DNA of 64,000 bases from Lachnospiraceae bacterium (GCA_022769005.1 JALEKK010000031.1:1-64000), one strand, 5' to 3'; numbered from the stretch's first letter, positions 42,616 through 52,928 are shown. The notes: generated by a model not told the origin, from the letters alone. Made by a program: numbers and translations.

Positions 42616-43695
42616 ATGGATATATATGGTAAGTTATCAGACCTTGAACATAAATATGAGGATATTGTGCATGAATTATCCCTTGAGGGAGCGGCAAACG
42701 ATACAAAAAGGTTCACGGAACTGTGCAAAAAACAGGGTGAATTGGAGCCCATAGTAAACACGTACAATAAATATAAAAAAAACAAGGAGTTGGAAGCGGA
42801 AAGCCTTGAGATTATTTCGACCGAAAAGGACGCGGACATGATTGCGCTTGCAAAGGAAGACTTATCAACGGCAAGAGTAAATATGCATGAACTTGAAAAT
42901 GAATTAAAGATTTTACTTATTCCGAAAGATCCAAACGACGATAAAAATATCATTGTGGAAATAAGAGCAGGAGCAGGCGGAGAAGAAGCGGCTTTGTTTG
43001 CGAACAGTTTGTATAGAATGTATACACATTTTGCGGAGAAAAGGGGATGGAAAACGGAACTGCTTTCATATGAGGATACAGGTATAGGCGGAATGAAAGA
43101 AGTCGAATTTATGGTAAAAGGTTCGGGAGTCTATTCCATTCTGAAATACGAAAGCGGCGTTCACAGAGTACAAAGAGTACCGGAGACGGAAACAGGCGGA
43201 CGAATCCACACTTCAACGGCTACCGTTGCAATTATGCCTGAGGCGGAGCCGGAAGATGTGGTTCTCAATGAAAAGGATTACCGTATAGATGTCATGCGTG
43301 CTTCCGGAAACGGAGGGCAGTGTGTAAATACCACGGACTCCGCCGTTCGTCTTACACATTATCCCACGGGTATAGTGATATATTCTCAGACCGAGAAATC
43401 ACAAATACAAAACAAAGCAAAGGCATTTGCTCTGCTGTATGCTAAGTTAAATGCTCTTGCAATCGCCGAAGCTCACGAAAAGGAAGCAAGCGAAAGGAAA
43501 TCCCAGGTAGGAACCGGAGACAGATCCGAAAAAATCAGGACATATAATTTTCCTCAGGGAAGAGTTACGGATCACAGAATAAAGATGACGCTTTACAAAA
43601 TCGATCAGGTCATGGACGGAGATCTTGACGAAATTATTGACGCATTGATTGCCGATGACAGGGCAAAGAAACTCGCAGGCAGTGAAAATGAGTAA
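42616..43695 (+). CDS. prfA: Peptide chain release factor 1
   Basis: 359 residues, AAAGGAG upstream. The catalytic GGQ lies in [19 protein letters not shown], and the codon-reading domain includes [34 protein letters not shown] is the conserved domain 2 motif. Reads UAA and UAG. Follows prmC, the enzyme that methylates it. Confidence 0.96.
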   Translation: MDIYGKLSDLEHKYEDIVHELSLEGAANDTKRFTELCKKQGELEPIVNTYNKYKKNKELEAESLEIISTEKDADMIALAKEDLSTARVNMHELENELKILLIPKDPNDDKNIIVEIRAGAGGEEAALFANSLYRMYTHFAEKRGWKTELLSYEDTGIGGMKEVEFMVKGSGVYSILKYESGVHRVQRVPETETGGRIHTSTATVAIMPEAEPEDVVLNEKDYRIDVMRASGNGGQCVNTTDSAVRLTHYPTGIVIYSQTEKSQIQNKAKAFALLYAKLNALAIAEAHEKEASERKSQVGTGDRSEKIRTYNFPQGRVTDHRIKMTLYKIDQVMDGDLDEIIDALIADDRAKKLAGSENE

Positions 43696-43719
43696 CATTT
43701 CAAACGGTAAAGATTTATT

Positions 43720-43762
43720 TTGTTAAAATCTCCATATAATGTATAATAAAAAGGATTTTAAC
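43720..43762 (+). promoter_or_regulatory. Promoter of hom flanked by a perfect 9-bp inverted repeat
   Basis: TTGTTA (43720-43725), 16-base spacer, TATAAT (43742-43747). GTTAAAATC (43722-43730) and GATTTTAAC (43754-43762) are exact complements bracketing the -10, with a T-run at about 43766-43772. It may be an operator or a terminator for prfA that overlaps the promoter. Confidence 0.55.
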
Positions 43763-43815
43763 ATCATTTTTTTAAATTAAAGGCACATTTACACTTACGC
43801 TTATTAGGAGGAAAA

Positions 43816-45096
43816 ATGAGTACAGTTATAAATGCAGCGCTTTTGGGAGCGGGTACGGTAGGCGGAGGTCTTTACAGACTTCAGAGCATAATGAGTGAAG
43901 AAATAGAAAAAAGAGTCGGAGCAAGACTTAATATTAAAAAGGTACTTGTAAGAGATACAGCTAAAAAAAGAGAAGGTATCGACAGTGAAGTAATGACATC
44001 CGACTGGAATGAAATTATCAACGACCCTGAAATTCAAATCGTGATAGAACTCATGGGCGGCACAACCCTTGCAAGGGAAAGAATCATGGAAGCTTTGGAA
44101 GCGGGAAAGAACGTAGTAACGGCCAATAAAGATTTAATTGCCGAACACGGTGAAGAGATATTCGAAAAAGCACGGGAAAAAGGCTTGGATATCCAATTTG
44201 AAGCAGCCGTTGCGGGAGCGATTCCGATTATTCGCCCTATTATGCAAAATATGGACGGTGATAACATTACGGAAGTTATGGGCATCGTAAACGGAACGAC
44301 CAACTATATTTTAACAAAGATGGCAGAAGAAGGTTTAAGCTATGAAAAGGCACTTGCGGACGCCACTGAGTTGGGATATGCGGAAGCGGACCCTACGGCA
44401 GACGTTGAAGGTATAGATGCCGCAAGAAAAGTGGCGATTATTTCACAGCTTATATTCCACTCAAATGTTACTCTAGATGATGTTTATAAAGAAGGAATAA
44501 GCAAGATAACAAGCGATGATATCAGTTATGCAAAAGATTTCGGTTATGTTATCAAACTTGTCGGAACAACCAAGATGACAAACGGAAAAATAGAGGCAAG
44601 AGTTCATCCGTTACTTATAGAAGAAAAGCATCCTCTTGCGGGAGTACGCGATTCATTTAATGCCGTATATGTATTGGGCGACGCTCTTGACGCAGCCATG
44701 TTTATGGGCAGGGGAGCAGGTGACATGCCTACTGCCAGCGCTGTTCTCGGAGATGTTCTTGATGTAATGAGAAATATCATGAACAATTGCACAAACAGGG
44801 TTCCGGTAAATTATTACAACAATTTTGAAGTAATGCCTATCGATAATGTTGAAAGCAGATTTTTCCTTAAGACGGTTGTTGAAGATAAACCGGGCGTTCT
44901 TGCACTTATAGCGGGAGATATGGGAGAAAACGGAGTAAGTGTTAAGAAGGTTGTTCAAAAGAATGCGAGAGACGGCGTGGCAGATCTTGTATTTATAACA
45001 GACAGTGTCGAAGAGAGTAAATTCATGTCATTTGTCAACGCGATCAAACAGCTTGAATGTGTTAAGGAAATTTCAAGTATTATCAGAGTTAAGTAA
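43816..45096 (+). CDS. hom: Homoserine dehydrogenase
   Basis: 426 residues, AGGAGG upstream. LGAGTVGGGLYR is the NAD(P)-binding start, IMGIVNGTTNYILTKMAEEG with AEADPTADVEGIDAARKVAI is the catalytic core, and the C-terminal ACT domain (VVEDKPGVLALIAGDMGENG) allows allosteric control by threonine. It catalyses the NADPH-dependent reduction of aspartate semialdehyde in threonine and methionine synthesis. No other pathway gene is adjacent. Confidence 0.95.
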   Translation: MSTVINAALLGAGTVGGGLYRLQSIMSEEIEKRVGARLNIKKVLVRDTAKKREGIDSEVMTSDWNEIINDPEIQIVIELMGGTTLARERIMEALEAGKNVVTANKDLIAEHGEEIFEKAREKGLDIQFEAAVAGAIPIIRPIMQNMDGDNITEVMGIVNGTTNYILTKMAEEGLSYEKALADATELGYAEADPTADVEGIDAARKVAIISQLIFHSNVTLDDVYKEGISKITSDDISYAKDFGYVIKLVGTTKMTNGKIEARVHPLLIEEKHPLAGVRDSFNAVYVLGDALDAAMFMGRGAGDMPTASAVLGDVLDVMRNIMNNCTNRVPVNYYNNFEVMPIDNVESRFFLKTVVEDKPGVLALIAGDMGENGVSVKKVVQKNARDGVADLVFITDSVEESKFMSFVNAIKQLECVKEISSIIRVK

Positions 45097-45105
45097 GAAA
45101 ACGGC

Positions 45106-45146
45106 AAAACATTACAGATACGTTCAATGTATCCGTAATGTTTTTT
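45106..45146 (+). terminator. Terminator after hom
   Basis: AAACATTAC-A-GATA (from 45107) pairs with TATC-C-GTAATGTTT (45130-45143) with one mismatch; T-run to 45146. Confidence 0.8.
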
Positions 45147-45215
45147 ATTCATTGTATGATGAATGTAAAGACAGAGCGGCTGTATGAGATTACATGGAAA
45201 GAGCAGGTAATTGTA

Positions 45216-45836
45216 TTGGGGAAATTTTATGCGGTAAAAAACGGTAAAAATATCGGGATATATGATACTTGGGATGAGTGTAAATCTCAGGTGTACGGAT
45301 ATCCCGGAGCGGTTTATAAGAGTTTCAAAACACTTAAAGAGGCCGATGAATACATGAGAAGATCGGATGATTATGAAGAAATAAACGGAAGAGGCGGTAC
45401 GATTTCGGAAACGGACGGTAACATACCTGTTGCATTTGTCGACGGATCCTACAATATTAAGACAAAAGTATACGGTTACGGCGGATATATAAGCTTTAAT
45501 GGAAAGAAAACAATATTTTCGGGAAGCGGCTCAGAACCTGAATATGCGGAAATGAGAAATGTTGCGGGAGAAATAAAAGGCTCCATGGCGGCAATCCAAC
45601 TGGCCATTGACATGGGATTACCGACTTTGATAGTTTATTTTGACTATATGGGGATAAAGTCATGGGCAAACGGCGATTGGAAAACCAATAAGCCGGGTAC
45701 AAAAAAATATAAAGAATTTATTGACAATGCATCCGAAAAAATAAATATCATATTCAGGAAGGTTCGCGCACATACCGGTGTTGACGGTAATGAAGAGGCC
45801 GACCTTCTTGCAAAAAAATCGGCGGGTATCGGATAA
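45216..45836 (+). CDS. rnhA: Ribonuclease HI with N-terminal viroplasmin-like RNA/DNA-binding domain
   Basis: 206 residues from TTG at 45216, eight bases after AGCAGG; ATG at 45156 is possible but has no site and follows the terminator T-run. MGKFYAVKNGKNIGIYDTWD, with YPGAVYKSF, is the caulimovirus viroplasmin-type hybrid-binding domain (1-55) found in RNase H1. The catalytic part has VAFVDGSYN (first Asp), AGEIKGSMAAIQLAI (Glu), VYFDY (Asp) and HTGVDGNEEADLLAKK (His and last Asp). It removes RNA from RNA-DNA hybrids. Confidence 0.9.
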   Translation: MGKFYAVKNGKNIGIYDTWDECKSQVYGYPGAVYKSFKTLKEADEYMRRSDDYEEINGRGGTISETDGNIPVAFVDGSYNIKTKVYGYGGYISFNGKKTIFSGSGSEPEYAEMRNVAGEIKGSMAAIQLAIDMGLPTLIVYFDYMGIKSWANGDWKTNKPGTKKYKEFIDNASEKINIIFRKVRAHTGVDGNEEADLLAKKSAGIG

Positions 45837-46026
45837 CAATTGATTTGGCCGATATAATGAAAAAGAGGCTTTTCACATGCCGATATTCATTTTTTAATTA
45901 TTATTTAATGGTATTATTGAAAAAAAGTAGTAATATATAGCGTAGTAATATTAAGAAAATATTAATTTTTATTATCACATTGTATGAATTTCAAGCAATC
46001 ATGCAAGTGTATATAGAAGTGGCACA

Positions 46027-46054
46027 TTGACACACGGATACATTTATGTATGAG
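46027..46054 (+). promoter_or_regulatory. Probable promoter of the aminotransferase gene
   Basis: TTGACA (46027-46032), 16-base spacer, TATGAG (46049-46054), 53 bases before the start. The 190 bases before it, back to the RNase H gene, are AT-rich with no other feature I can support. Confidence 0.45.
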
Positions 46055-46107
46055 AACTTTCACAGAGAAATCCATATTAATGCAGTCAGACGGAAGAGGT
46101 GTAGGAT

Positions 46108-47301
46108 ATGATTTCAAAAAAAATGCAGGATCAGCTTAATCAAAGATCGGCCATAAGAGAGTGTTACGGACTTGCAACCAAACTTGCAAAGAAGGTTGGA
46201 AGAGAAAATGTATATGATTTCACACTCGGCAACCCAAATGTTCCGGCACCTGCGTCTGTTAATGAGTCCATAAAAAGAATAGTAGACACGACAGATTCGG
46301 TTCAGCTTCACGGATATATGCTTAACGCAGGATTCCCGGACGTAAGAGAAACAGTTGCTGAATCAATTAACAGAAGGTTCGGCACTAAATTCGACGGTTC
46401 AAACATTGTTATGACCGTAGGAGCCGCAGGCGGAATGAACGTAATATTTAAAGTGCTTCTTAACCCGGGGGATGAAGTAATTACATTTTCACCGTTTTTC
46501 AGTGAATACAGAAATTACGTAACCAATTACGACGGAGTTCTGGTGGAAGTATTGTCGGATCCTAAGACTTTTATGCCTGACATTGAAGGACTCAGAGCTG
46601 CCATAAATGAAAAGACTAAAGTTCTCATTCTTAATACGCCTAACAATCCTACGGGAGTTGTATATCCGGAAAGCGTAATTAAGGCAATTGCGGATTGCTT
46701 AAGAGAAGAATCGGCAAAATACGGCAATGACATAGTCATAATTTCGGATGAACCATACAGAGAATTGGTTTACGAAGACATAGAGGTACCTTATATTACA
46801 AAGTATTATGACAATACAATAGTAAGTTATTCATACAGTAAATCTTTATCACTTCCAGGTGAAAGAATAGGCTATCTCGTAATTCCGGATGAGCTTACTG
46901 ATTCCGAAACGGTAAAGGCGGCATGCGGAGTTGCCACAAGAATAATGGGATTTGTAAATGCTCCCGCCATTATGCAGAAGGTTGTTAAAGAGAATATCGA
47001 TGCGGAAGTTGATGTTGAAGCATATAACAAAAACAGATTGGCATTATATAACGCTCTTACGGAATATGGTTTTGAATGCGTAAAACCGGACGGAGCTTTC
47101 TATTTATTTATGAAGACTCCTACGGAAGATGAGAGAGAATTTACGGACAGAGCAAGAGAATATAATATCCTGGTTGTTCCATGCAGCGATTTCGGCGGAA
47201 GCGGATATGTCAGAATCGCATATTGCGTGTCATACGATACAATAGAGAGATCGTTGCCTGCATTTAAGAAACTGGCAGAGTCATACGGTCTTGTAAAATA
47301 A
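46108..47301 (+). CDS. Pyridoxal-phosphate aminotransferase, aspartate aminotransferase family
   Basis: 397 residues. VTVGAAGGMNVIFKVLLNPGDEVI, ILNTPNNPTGVVYP and IISDEPYRELVYE are class I/II fold motifs, and the PLP lysine is in SYSYSKSLSLPGERIGYL. GAFYLFMKTP near the end is typical. Substrates in this family are broad; aspartate, alanine or aromatic amino acids are possible. It is followed 30 bases later by a HisC-like gene, so the two may be cotranscribed. Confidence 0.87.
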   Translation: MISKKMQDQLNQRSAIRECYGLATKLAKKVGRENVYDFTLGNPNVPAPASVNESIKRIVDTTDSVQLHGYMLNAGFPDVRETVAESINRRFGTKFDGSNIVMTVGAAGGMNVIFKVLLNPGDEVITFSPFFSEYRNYVTNYDGVLVEVLSDPKTFMPDIEGLRAAINEKTKVLILNTPNNPTGVVYPESVIKAIADCLREESAKYGNDIVIISDEPYRELVYEDIEVPYITKYYDNTIVSYSYSKSLSLPGERIGYLVIPDELTDSETVKAACGVATRIMGFVNAPAIMQKVVKENIDAEVDVEAYNKNRLALYNALTEYGFECVKPDGAFYLFMKTPTEDEREFTDRAREYNILVVPCSDFGGSGYVRIAYCVSYDTIERSLPAFKKLAESYGLVK

Positions 47302-47331
47302 TTTTTGCGAATAGAGGATAATCGAGTTTAA

Positions 47332-48399
47332 ATGGATAATTGGAAAGATAACATTAGAAGAGTGGATCCGTATGTGCCCGGAGAACAGCCGAAGGGCGAC
47401 GGTATAATAAAGCTTAACACCAACGAGAACCCATATACACCGGCTCTCGGAGTGGTTAACGCCCTTAAGGATTTGTCAGATATGAACGGAGACATACTCA
47501 GAAAATATCCGGATCCGGATGCTTCCGTTATTATTGAGAGTATTGCGAAATATCACAAGGTGAACAGGGAAAATGTCTTTGTCGGCGTGGGCTCCGACGA
47601 TGTACTTGCTACGGCGTTTTTGACATTTTTTAATTCAGACAAACCGATTATCTTTCCCGATATCACATACTCATTTTATAAAGTTTGGGCTGACGTTTAC
47701 AGAATACCTTATGAGGAAATTCCTTTGAGTGACGATTTCACCGTTAATATCGGGGATTATAACAGGGAATGCGGCGGAATAGTTATTGCCAATCCAAATG
47801 CACCTACCGGCGTAGTATTGCCCTTGGAAGATATAGAAACTATAGTAAAGAATAACAGGGACGTTGTTGTAATAATCGATGAGGCATATATAGATTTCGG
47901 CGGCGAATCCGCACTTAAGCTCATTGATAAATATGAAAATGTCCTTGTTACGAGAACGTTTTCCAAGTCAAGATCGCTTGCGGGTCTTCGCTTAGGTTAT
48001 GCAATGGGAAGCAAAGAACTGATTTCCGCCATGCTTGACGTTAAGTTTTCAATAAACTCATATACAATAAATGCTCCGACTCTTATCTCCGCAAGTGAAT
48101 CCATCGAGGACGAAACGTACTTCAGAGAAACCGTTGCAAAGATTGTTTATACAAGAGAAGAAGTCATAAGGGAGTTGGAAAGCAGGGATTTTGAGGTGCT
48201 TCCCTCGTCAGCCAATTTTATATTTGCAAAACATAAAGTAAAGCCTGCCGAATTAATATTTGAGGAACTTAAAAAGAGAAATATCTATGTCAGATATTTT
48301 AAGAAACCCAGAATAGACAATTATCTCAGGATTACGATAGGTACGGAAGAAGAGATGGAGATATTCCTTGAAGTAATAGATTCCGTTATCAACGCATGA
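47332..48399 (+). CDS. hisC: Histidinol-phosphate aminotransferase-like enzyme
   Basis: 355 residues. IIKLNTNENPYTPALGV, FVGVGSDDVLATAFLTF, NPNAPTGVVLP and IDEAYIDFGG are HisC-type motifs; the PLP lysine is in TRTFSKSRSLAGLRLGYAMG. It would convert imidazole-acetol phosphate to histidinol phosphate, but some HisC proteins act on aromatic amino acids. No other his gene is near, so the substrate is not certain. Confidence 0.87.
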   Translation: MDNWKDNIRRVDPYVPGEQPKGDGIIKLNTNENPYTPALGVVNALKDLSDMNGDILRKYPDPDASVIIESIAKYHKVNRENVFVGVGSDDVLATAFLTFFNSDKPIIFPDITYSFYKVWADVYRIPYEEIPLSDDFTVNIGDYNRECGGIVIANPNAPTGVVLPLEDIETIVKNNRDVVVIIDEAYIDFGGESALKLIDKYENVLVTRTFSKSRSLAGLRLGYAMGSKELISAMLDVKFSINSYTINAPTLISASESIEDETYFRETVAKIVYTREEVIRELESRDFEVLPSSANFIFAKHKVKPAELIFEELKKRNIYVRYFKKPRIDNYLRITIGTEEEMEIFLEVIDSVINA

Positions 48400-48418
48400 T
48401 TTTGTAAAGCGGTAACAT

Positions 48419-49090
48419 ATGAACAATATCAATTATCAAAAAGAGATGGAAAAGAAACTTGAAATCATGGCGAAATCCGCGCAATCATCCGAATCGGTTC
48501 CGACATTGCTTCTCCACAGCTGTTGCGCGCCGTGTTCAAGTTACTGTATTTCATATCTTTCGGATTTTTTTAAAATTACGGTTTTTTATTATAATCCCAA
48601 CATAACCGAACAGGAAGAATATTTGAGAAGAGCAGAGGAGCAGAAGAGATTTATCGGAGAATACGATACGAAATATCCTGTATCCTTCATTGACGGAGGA
48701 TATGATAACAGGCTTTTTTTTGAATCGGTAAGGGGGCTTGAAAAGTGTCCGGAAGGCGGAGAGAGGTGTGAAATTTGTTTCAGACTTCGCCTCAGAGAAG
48801 CGGCGCGAGTTTCTAAAGAACTTAATATGGACTGTTTTACGACAACTCTTACAATAAGTCCGATGAAAGATGCGGCCCTTCTCAATAAAATCGGAGAAGA
48901 AGAGGCTCTGAAAGCCGGTACGGTATTTCTTAATTCCGATTTTAAAAAGAAGAACGGATTTAAATGTTCCACGGAACTGTCAAAAGAATATAATTTATAT
49001 CGCCAGGATTATTGCGGCTGCGTCTTTTCTAAACATGAAAGCGAGCTTAGAAGAGAGAGTATGAAATCAAAAACGGAAAAGAGCTTTTAA
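48419..49090 (+). CDS. queH: Epoxyqueuosine reductase QueH
   Basis: 223 residues. LLLHSCCAPCSSYCISYL near 28-45 and CEICFRLRLREAA near 116 are the cysteine motifs of QueH (DUF208), with YYNPNI between. QueH performs the last step of queuosine synthesis and replaces QueG in many anaerobes. A further cysteine pair, DYCGC, is near the C-terminus. It starts 19 bases after hisC. Confidence 0.92.
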   Translation: MNNINYQKEMEKKLEIMAKSAQSSESVPTLLLHSCCAPCSSYCISYLSDFFKITVFYYNPNITEQEEYLRRAEEQKRFIGEYDTKYPVSFIDGGYDNRLFFESVRGLEKCPEGGERCEICFRLRLREAARVSKELNMDCFTTTLTISPMKDAALLNKIGEEEALKAGTVFLNSDFKKKNGFKCSTELSKEYNLYRQDYCGCVFSKHESELRRESMKSKTEKSF

Positions 49091-49126
49091 TTTCATTATA
49101 ATTATATTTGGTAAGAGGATAATATT

Positions 49127-49561
49127 ATGAGATATAATACTAATGGATATAACAATGGGAGGAACGGATTTGATTCGCTGTCAAGATTTTTAAGCATAGC
49201 AGGCTTAATAATTCTTTCCGCATCTATCGCATTGAGAATATTTCATTATGATATTTTTGGATTAGTATTAAGTATAATCGCAATTGTTTTGTTTGCTTAT
49301 GCGTACTTCAGAGCTCTTTCAAGAAACATTTCCGCAAGACACACGGAAAATCAGGCATATTTAAATCTTATCAGCGGAGTAAAAAGGAATTTAAACAACA
49401 GAAAAGATATACATAATGACAAAAAAATAAATAAAGTTGTTAAATGTCCGAATTGTTCACAGAAGATAAGAATTCCGAAGGGAAAAGGCCTTCTACAGGT
49501 CAAATGTCCTAATTGCAGAATTGAATTTCGTGTTAACTCGGGAAAAAGGCAATATCAATGA
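49127..49561 (+). CDS. Membrane protein with C-terminal zinc ribbon
   Basis: 144 residues. Two hydrophobic helices (about 20-38 and 45-66, FLSIAGLIILSASIALRIF and FGLVLSIIAIVLFAYAYF) followed by a basic region and a zinc ribbon: KCPNCSQKIRIPKGKGLLQV and KCPNCRIEFRVNS, two CPNC knuckles. The ribbon type resembles MJ0042 zinc fingers. No function is known to me. It ends the gene group with a terminator. Confidence 0.7.
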   Translation: MRYNTNGYNNGRNGFDSLSRFLSIAGLIILSASIALRIFHYDIFGLVLSIIAIVLFAYAYFRALSRNISARHTENQAYLNLISGVKRNLNNRKDIHNDKKINKVVKCPNCSQKIRIPKGKGLLQVKCPNCRIEFRVNSGKRQYQ

Positions 49562-49584
49562 CATTATAAATATTAATATTTATT

Positions 49585-49607
49585 AATAGAGGCTTGCGGC
49601 CTCTATT
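49585..49607 (+). terminator. Short terminator
   Basis: AATAGAGGC (49585-49593) pairs with GCCTCTATT (49599-49607) with a 5-base loop; TGTCATTTT follows. Confidence 0.7.
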
Positions 49608-49689
49608 TGTCATTTTATCGTGATACGGTTACATATCAGGGAACGTATATAAACATTAATTAAAACAGGTTTAGAAAGGTTATTAATAA

Positions 49690-51093
49690 ATGCTCACTTA
49701 TGATTTGAACAAATCAGGCAAACTTCCAAAATATGATTATTTATATCAATGCATCAGAGATGACATAATCTCAGGCAAGATAAAGAGCAATGAGCAGCTC
49801 CCCTCAAAGAGGACTCTTGCCAATCACTTAAGTATAGGTCTTATTACGGTTGCCAACGCGTATGAGCAGCTTCTTACGGAAGGCTATATTGTGGCAAAGG
49901 AGAGAGTCGGATATTTCGTCCAGGAATTACCGGATGAATATATCAAAAGGACACAGGAAAAAGCCGTTATGGCAAAAGAAGAGCCGGAACATGAATTTTT
50001 TGCGGATTTTAAGGCGAACAGAATAAGTCTTAAATTATTTCCCGTTTCAATATGGAATCAGATGCTCAGACAGGCTCTGTATGACAACAGTGACACGTTG
50101 TTTAAAACCATCCCATATAACGGAATATTTGAATTAAGAGAGGCAATAGCGGATTATCTTCATAAAAACAGAGGTATGTCGGTTTCGCCTTCACAGATAA
50201 TAATAGGAGCCGGAACCGAGTATCTCTACAGTAGGCTTATTCAACTGTTCGGAAGAAAAAGCACATTCGGATTCGAGGAATCAAGTTTCGATAAATTATC
50301 AACCATTTGCAAAGCTTACGGTAACCCGTATAACTTTATTCCTATAGACGAGAGCGGACTGATTGTGGATGTATTAAAGAAAAGTGCCACGGACATTGTT
50401 CATGTATCGCCGTCCAATCACTTTCCGACCGGCATAGTCATGCCAATCAAAAGAAGGCTTGAACTCATGGAATGGGCAGATGAATCCGACAACAGATATA
50501 TAATAGAAGATGATTATGACAGCGAATTCAGATACAGAGGAAAGTATATAGCTCCCATATATACTGAAGACAGAAATAATAAAGTTATATATATGAACAC
50601 ATTTTCAAAAACCATGGTACCGTCATTGAGAATAAGTTACATGGTTTTGCCGGTTAATATACTTGAAAGATACAAGGAAACCATGAGTTTTTATTCATGT
50701 ACCGTATCAAGTTTCGAACAATATGCTCTTGCAAGATTTATTTCGGGCGGATATTTTGAAAGACATATTAACAGAATAAAGAATTATTATAAGAAATTAA
50801 GAGTTCAGATTATTAACGCAATTAAAGAATCGTCAATCGGGAAAATTTCGGAGATCATAGAATATAATTCCGGAACCCATTTTCTCCTGAGAGTAAAAAC
50901 GCCTATGTCTGAAGAAGAAATTAATAAAAAGAGCCTTGAAAACGATCTTCATATAATGACATATGCGGATTATATAAAAGATAAAAAAGAATCCGAAAAA
51001 AGTATGACACTAGTTATCAATTATGCAGGCATCGATCCGGAAAAAATTGATGACGTAATAAAGAGAATAGAAAGAGTATTTCAGCGAATATAA
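49690..51093 (+). CDS. MocR-type regulator: GntR winged helix plus aminotransferase domain
   Basis: 467 residues. GntR winged helix at about 10-75 (YLYQCIRDDIISGKIKSNEQ, LPSKRTLANHLSIG). The rest is a class I aminotransferase fold (GAGTEYLYSRLIQLFGRKST, SNHFPTGIVMP, IEDDYDSEFRYRG) with the PLP lysine in MNTFSKTMVPSLRISYM. MocR proteins bind PLP and amino acids to control transcription. It lies upstream of, and on the same strand as, an NhaC-family transporter, a possible target. Confidence 0.87.
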   Translation: MLTYDLNKSGKLPKYDYLYQCIRDDIISGKIKSNEQLPSKRTLANHLSIGLITVANAYEQLLTEGYIVAKERVGYFVQELPDEYIKRTQEKAVMAKEEPEHEFFADFKANRISLKLFPVSIWNQMLRQALYDNSDTLFKTIPYNGIFELREAIADYLHKNRGMSVSPSQIIIGAGTEYLYSRLIQLFGRKSTFGFEESSFDKLSTICKAYGNPYNFIPIDESGLIVDVLKKSATDIVHVSPSNHFPTGIVMPIKRRLELMEWADESDNRYIIEDDYDSEFRYRGKYIAPIYTEDRNNKVIYMNTFSKTMVPSLRISYMVLPVNILERYKETMSFYSCTVSSFEQYALARFISGGYFERHINRIKNYYKKLRVQIINAIKESSIGKISEIIEYNSGTHFLLRVKTPMSEEEINKKSLENDLHIMTYADYIKDKKESEKSMTLVINYAGIDPEKIDDVIKRIERVFQRI

Positions 51094-51209
51094 AATTTCT
51101 TTGTAAAAAAATTAAAAATATATTAAAATGGTTCTAATTGTTATGTGTTGTAACTTTTGTTTGTCATGGCGTGCCATTTGACTGTTAATTACGTTAAAGG
51201 AGAGTACAT

Positions 51210-52928
51210 TTGAGTTTAAGTAATACGGAAAACGAAGAAAAAAAGGGCAGCGTTGACAGCGAATTCAACAGTGCTTACGAAGAAGCTCTCAACGAAAGTG
51301 AAACCCTTGAAAAGAAAAGTAAAAAGAGCAGGGCAATAGGAGGAGCCGTTGCAATAGCAGCCATAATTGTTCTGATGATTATTGCGGCTCTTACAACCAA
51401 TTCGGATACGGTGAAAAATACTTTCTGGGCATTAGTTCCTCCGATAGTGGCTATAGGTCTGGCTCTTATTACAAAGGAAGTATACAGTTCTCTGTTTGTC
51501 GGAGTTGTGGTGGGCGGTTTGCTTTATGCAGGTTTTAATTTCCAGGGAATGATCACCCACGTATATTCGGAAGGTATAGTAGCCGTTCTTTCGGATCCCT
51601 ACAATGTCGGTATCTTGGTGTTCCTTGTTGTTCTGGGAATTATAGTATCGCTGATGAACAGAGCCGGCGGTTCGGCGGCGTTCGGTAAGTGGGCACTTAA
51701 AAAAATAAAGGGAAGAAAAGGCGCGCAGATTTCCACCATCGGACTGGGAATTCTCATATTTATTGATGACTATTTTAACTGCCTTACGGTAGGCAGCGTT
51801 ATGAGACCGATAACGGATTCCCATAAAGTATCAAGATCGAAGTTATCTTATCTGATTGATGCGACGGCGGCTCCTGTGTGTATTATTGCTCCTATTTCAT
51901 CATGGGCAGCGGCGGTTTCGGGATTTGTACCCGGAGAAGAAAGCGGTATATCATTGTTTGTGAGTACAATTCCATATAATTTATACGCTCTTCTTACAAT
52001 CCTGTTTATGTTCATGGTGGTGGCGCTTAAGGCCGACTATGGTTCAATGCTTCGCCATGAATTAAACGCAATTAAAAACGGAGATCTCTATACTACTGAA
52101 GACAGAGATTATGATGAAAATGAAGAAGAGATTTCGTCAAAGGGCGGTATCTCCGATATGCTTGTACCGATCTTTGCATTAATAGGATGCTGTGTTGTCG
52201 GAATGCTTTGGAGCGGCGGATTATTTGAAGGAAGTGACTTTATCACGGCATTTTCAGCCAGCGATGCTTCCGTAGGTCTCGGAGTCGGTTCGATATTTGC
52301 ACTTCTGATTACCCTTGGATATTACATGGCAAGAAGAGTAATTTCATTTAAGGAATTTATGGATTGCGTACCGAAGGGATTTGCATCCATGATTCCTCCG
52401 ATACTTATTCTTACATTTGCGTGGTCTATAAAGGCCATGACTGACAGTTTGGGAGCTAAAGAATTTGTGGCTTCCATAATAAGCGGTTCCGCTTCGGGAC
52501 TTGTAAACTTCCTCCCTGTTATAATATTTATTATTGCCGTATGCCTTGCGTTTGCAACGGGTACAAGCTGGGGAACATTCGGAATTCTCATTCCGATTGT
52601 GGTTGCTTCTTTCCAGGAAACGGATCCTAACCTTATGATCATTGCAATGTCCGCATGTATGGCAGGTGCCGTTTGCGGAGATCACTGTTCACCTATATCC
52701 GATACCACAATTATGGCTTCGGCAGGTGCAAAATGTAATCATATCAATCATGTAAACACTCAGATGCCTTATGTTATGACGGTAGCCGTTATATCCGCAA
52801 TCGGATACATTATTCTCGGATTTACGAGAAGCATATGGATATCACTTCCGGTATGTGCCGCAATTACCATTGTTTTCTTGTTGATAATGAGAAACAGAAA
52901 TAAAAAAAGATATCCGGAATTATTCTAA
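51210..52928 (+). CDS. NhaC-family Na+/H+ antiporter or Na+-coupled amino-acid/organic-acid transporter
   Basis: 572 residues from TTG at 51210 with AAAGGAGAG upstream. A charged cytosolic N-terminus (1-45) is followed by about 11 membrane helices. IDDYFNCLTVGSVMRPITD and FATGTSWGTFGILIPI, then GDHCSPISDTTIMASAGA, are NhaC signatures. Family members include Na+/H+, malate-lactate antiporters and MetT-like methionine transporters. Position after a MocR regulator and before metNIQ makes an amino-acid substrate possible but not shown. Confidence 0.82.
   Translation: MSLSNTENEEKKGSVDSEFNSAYEEALNESETLEKKSKKSRAIGGAVAIAAIIVLMIIAALTTNSDTVKNTFWALVPPIVAIGLALITKEVYSSLFVGVVVGGLLYAGFNFQGMITHVYSEGIVAVLSDPYNVGILVFLVVLGIIVSLMNRAGGSAAFGKWALKKIKGRKGAQISTIGLGILIFIDDYFNCLTVGSVMRPITDSHKVSRSKLSYLIDATAAPVCIIAPISSWAAAVSGFVPGEESGISLFVSTIPYNLYALLTILFMFMVVALKADYGSMLRHELNAIKNGDLYTTEDRDYDENEEEISSKGGISDMLVPIFALIGCCVVGMLWSGGLFEGSDFITAFSASDASVGLGVGSIFALLITLGYYMARRVISFKEFMDCVPKGFASMIPPILILTFAWSIKAMTDSLGAKEFVASIISGSASGLVNFLPVIIFIIAVCLAFATGTSWGTFGILIPIVVASFQETDPNLMIIAMSACMAGAVCGDHCSPISDTTIMASAGAKCNHINHVNTQMPYVMTVAVISAIGYIILGFTRSIWISLPVCAAITIVFLLIMRNRNKKRYPELF

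Noticed and set aside
45840-46026. Possible small RNA between RNase H and the aminotransferase gene
   Set aside because: Only a direct repeat of GCCGATAT was seen; no stable hairpin with T-run and no promoter.
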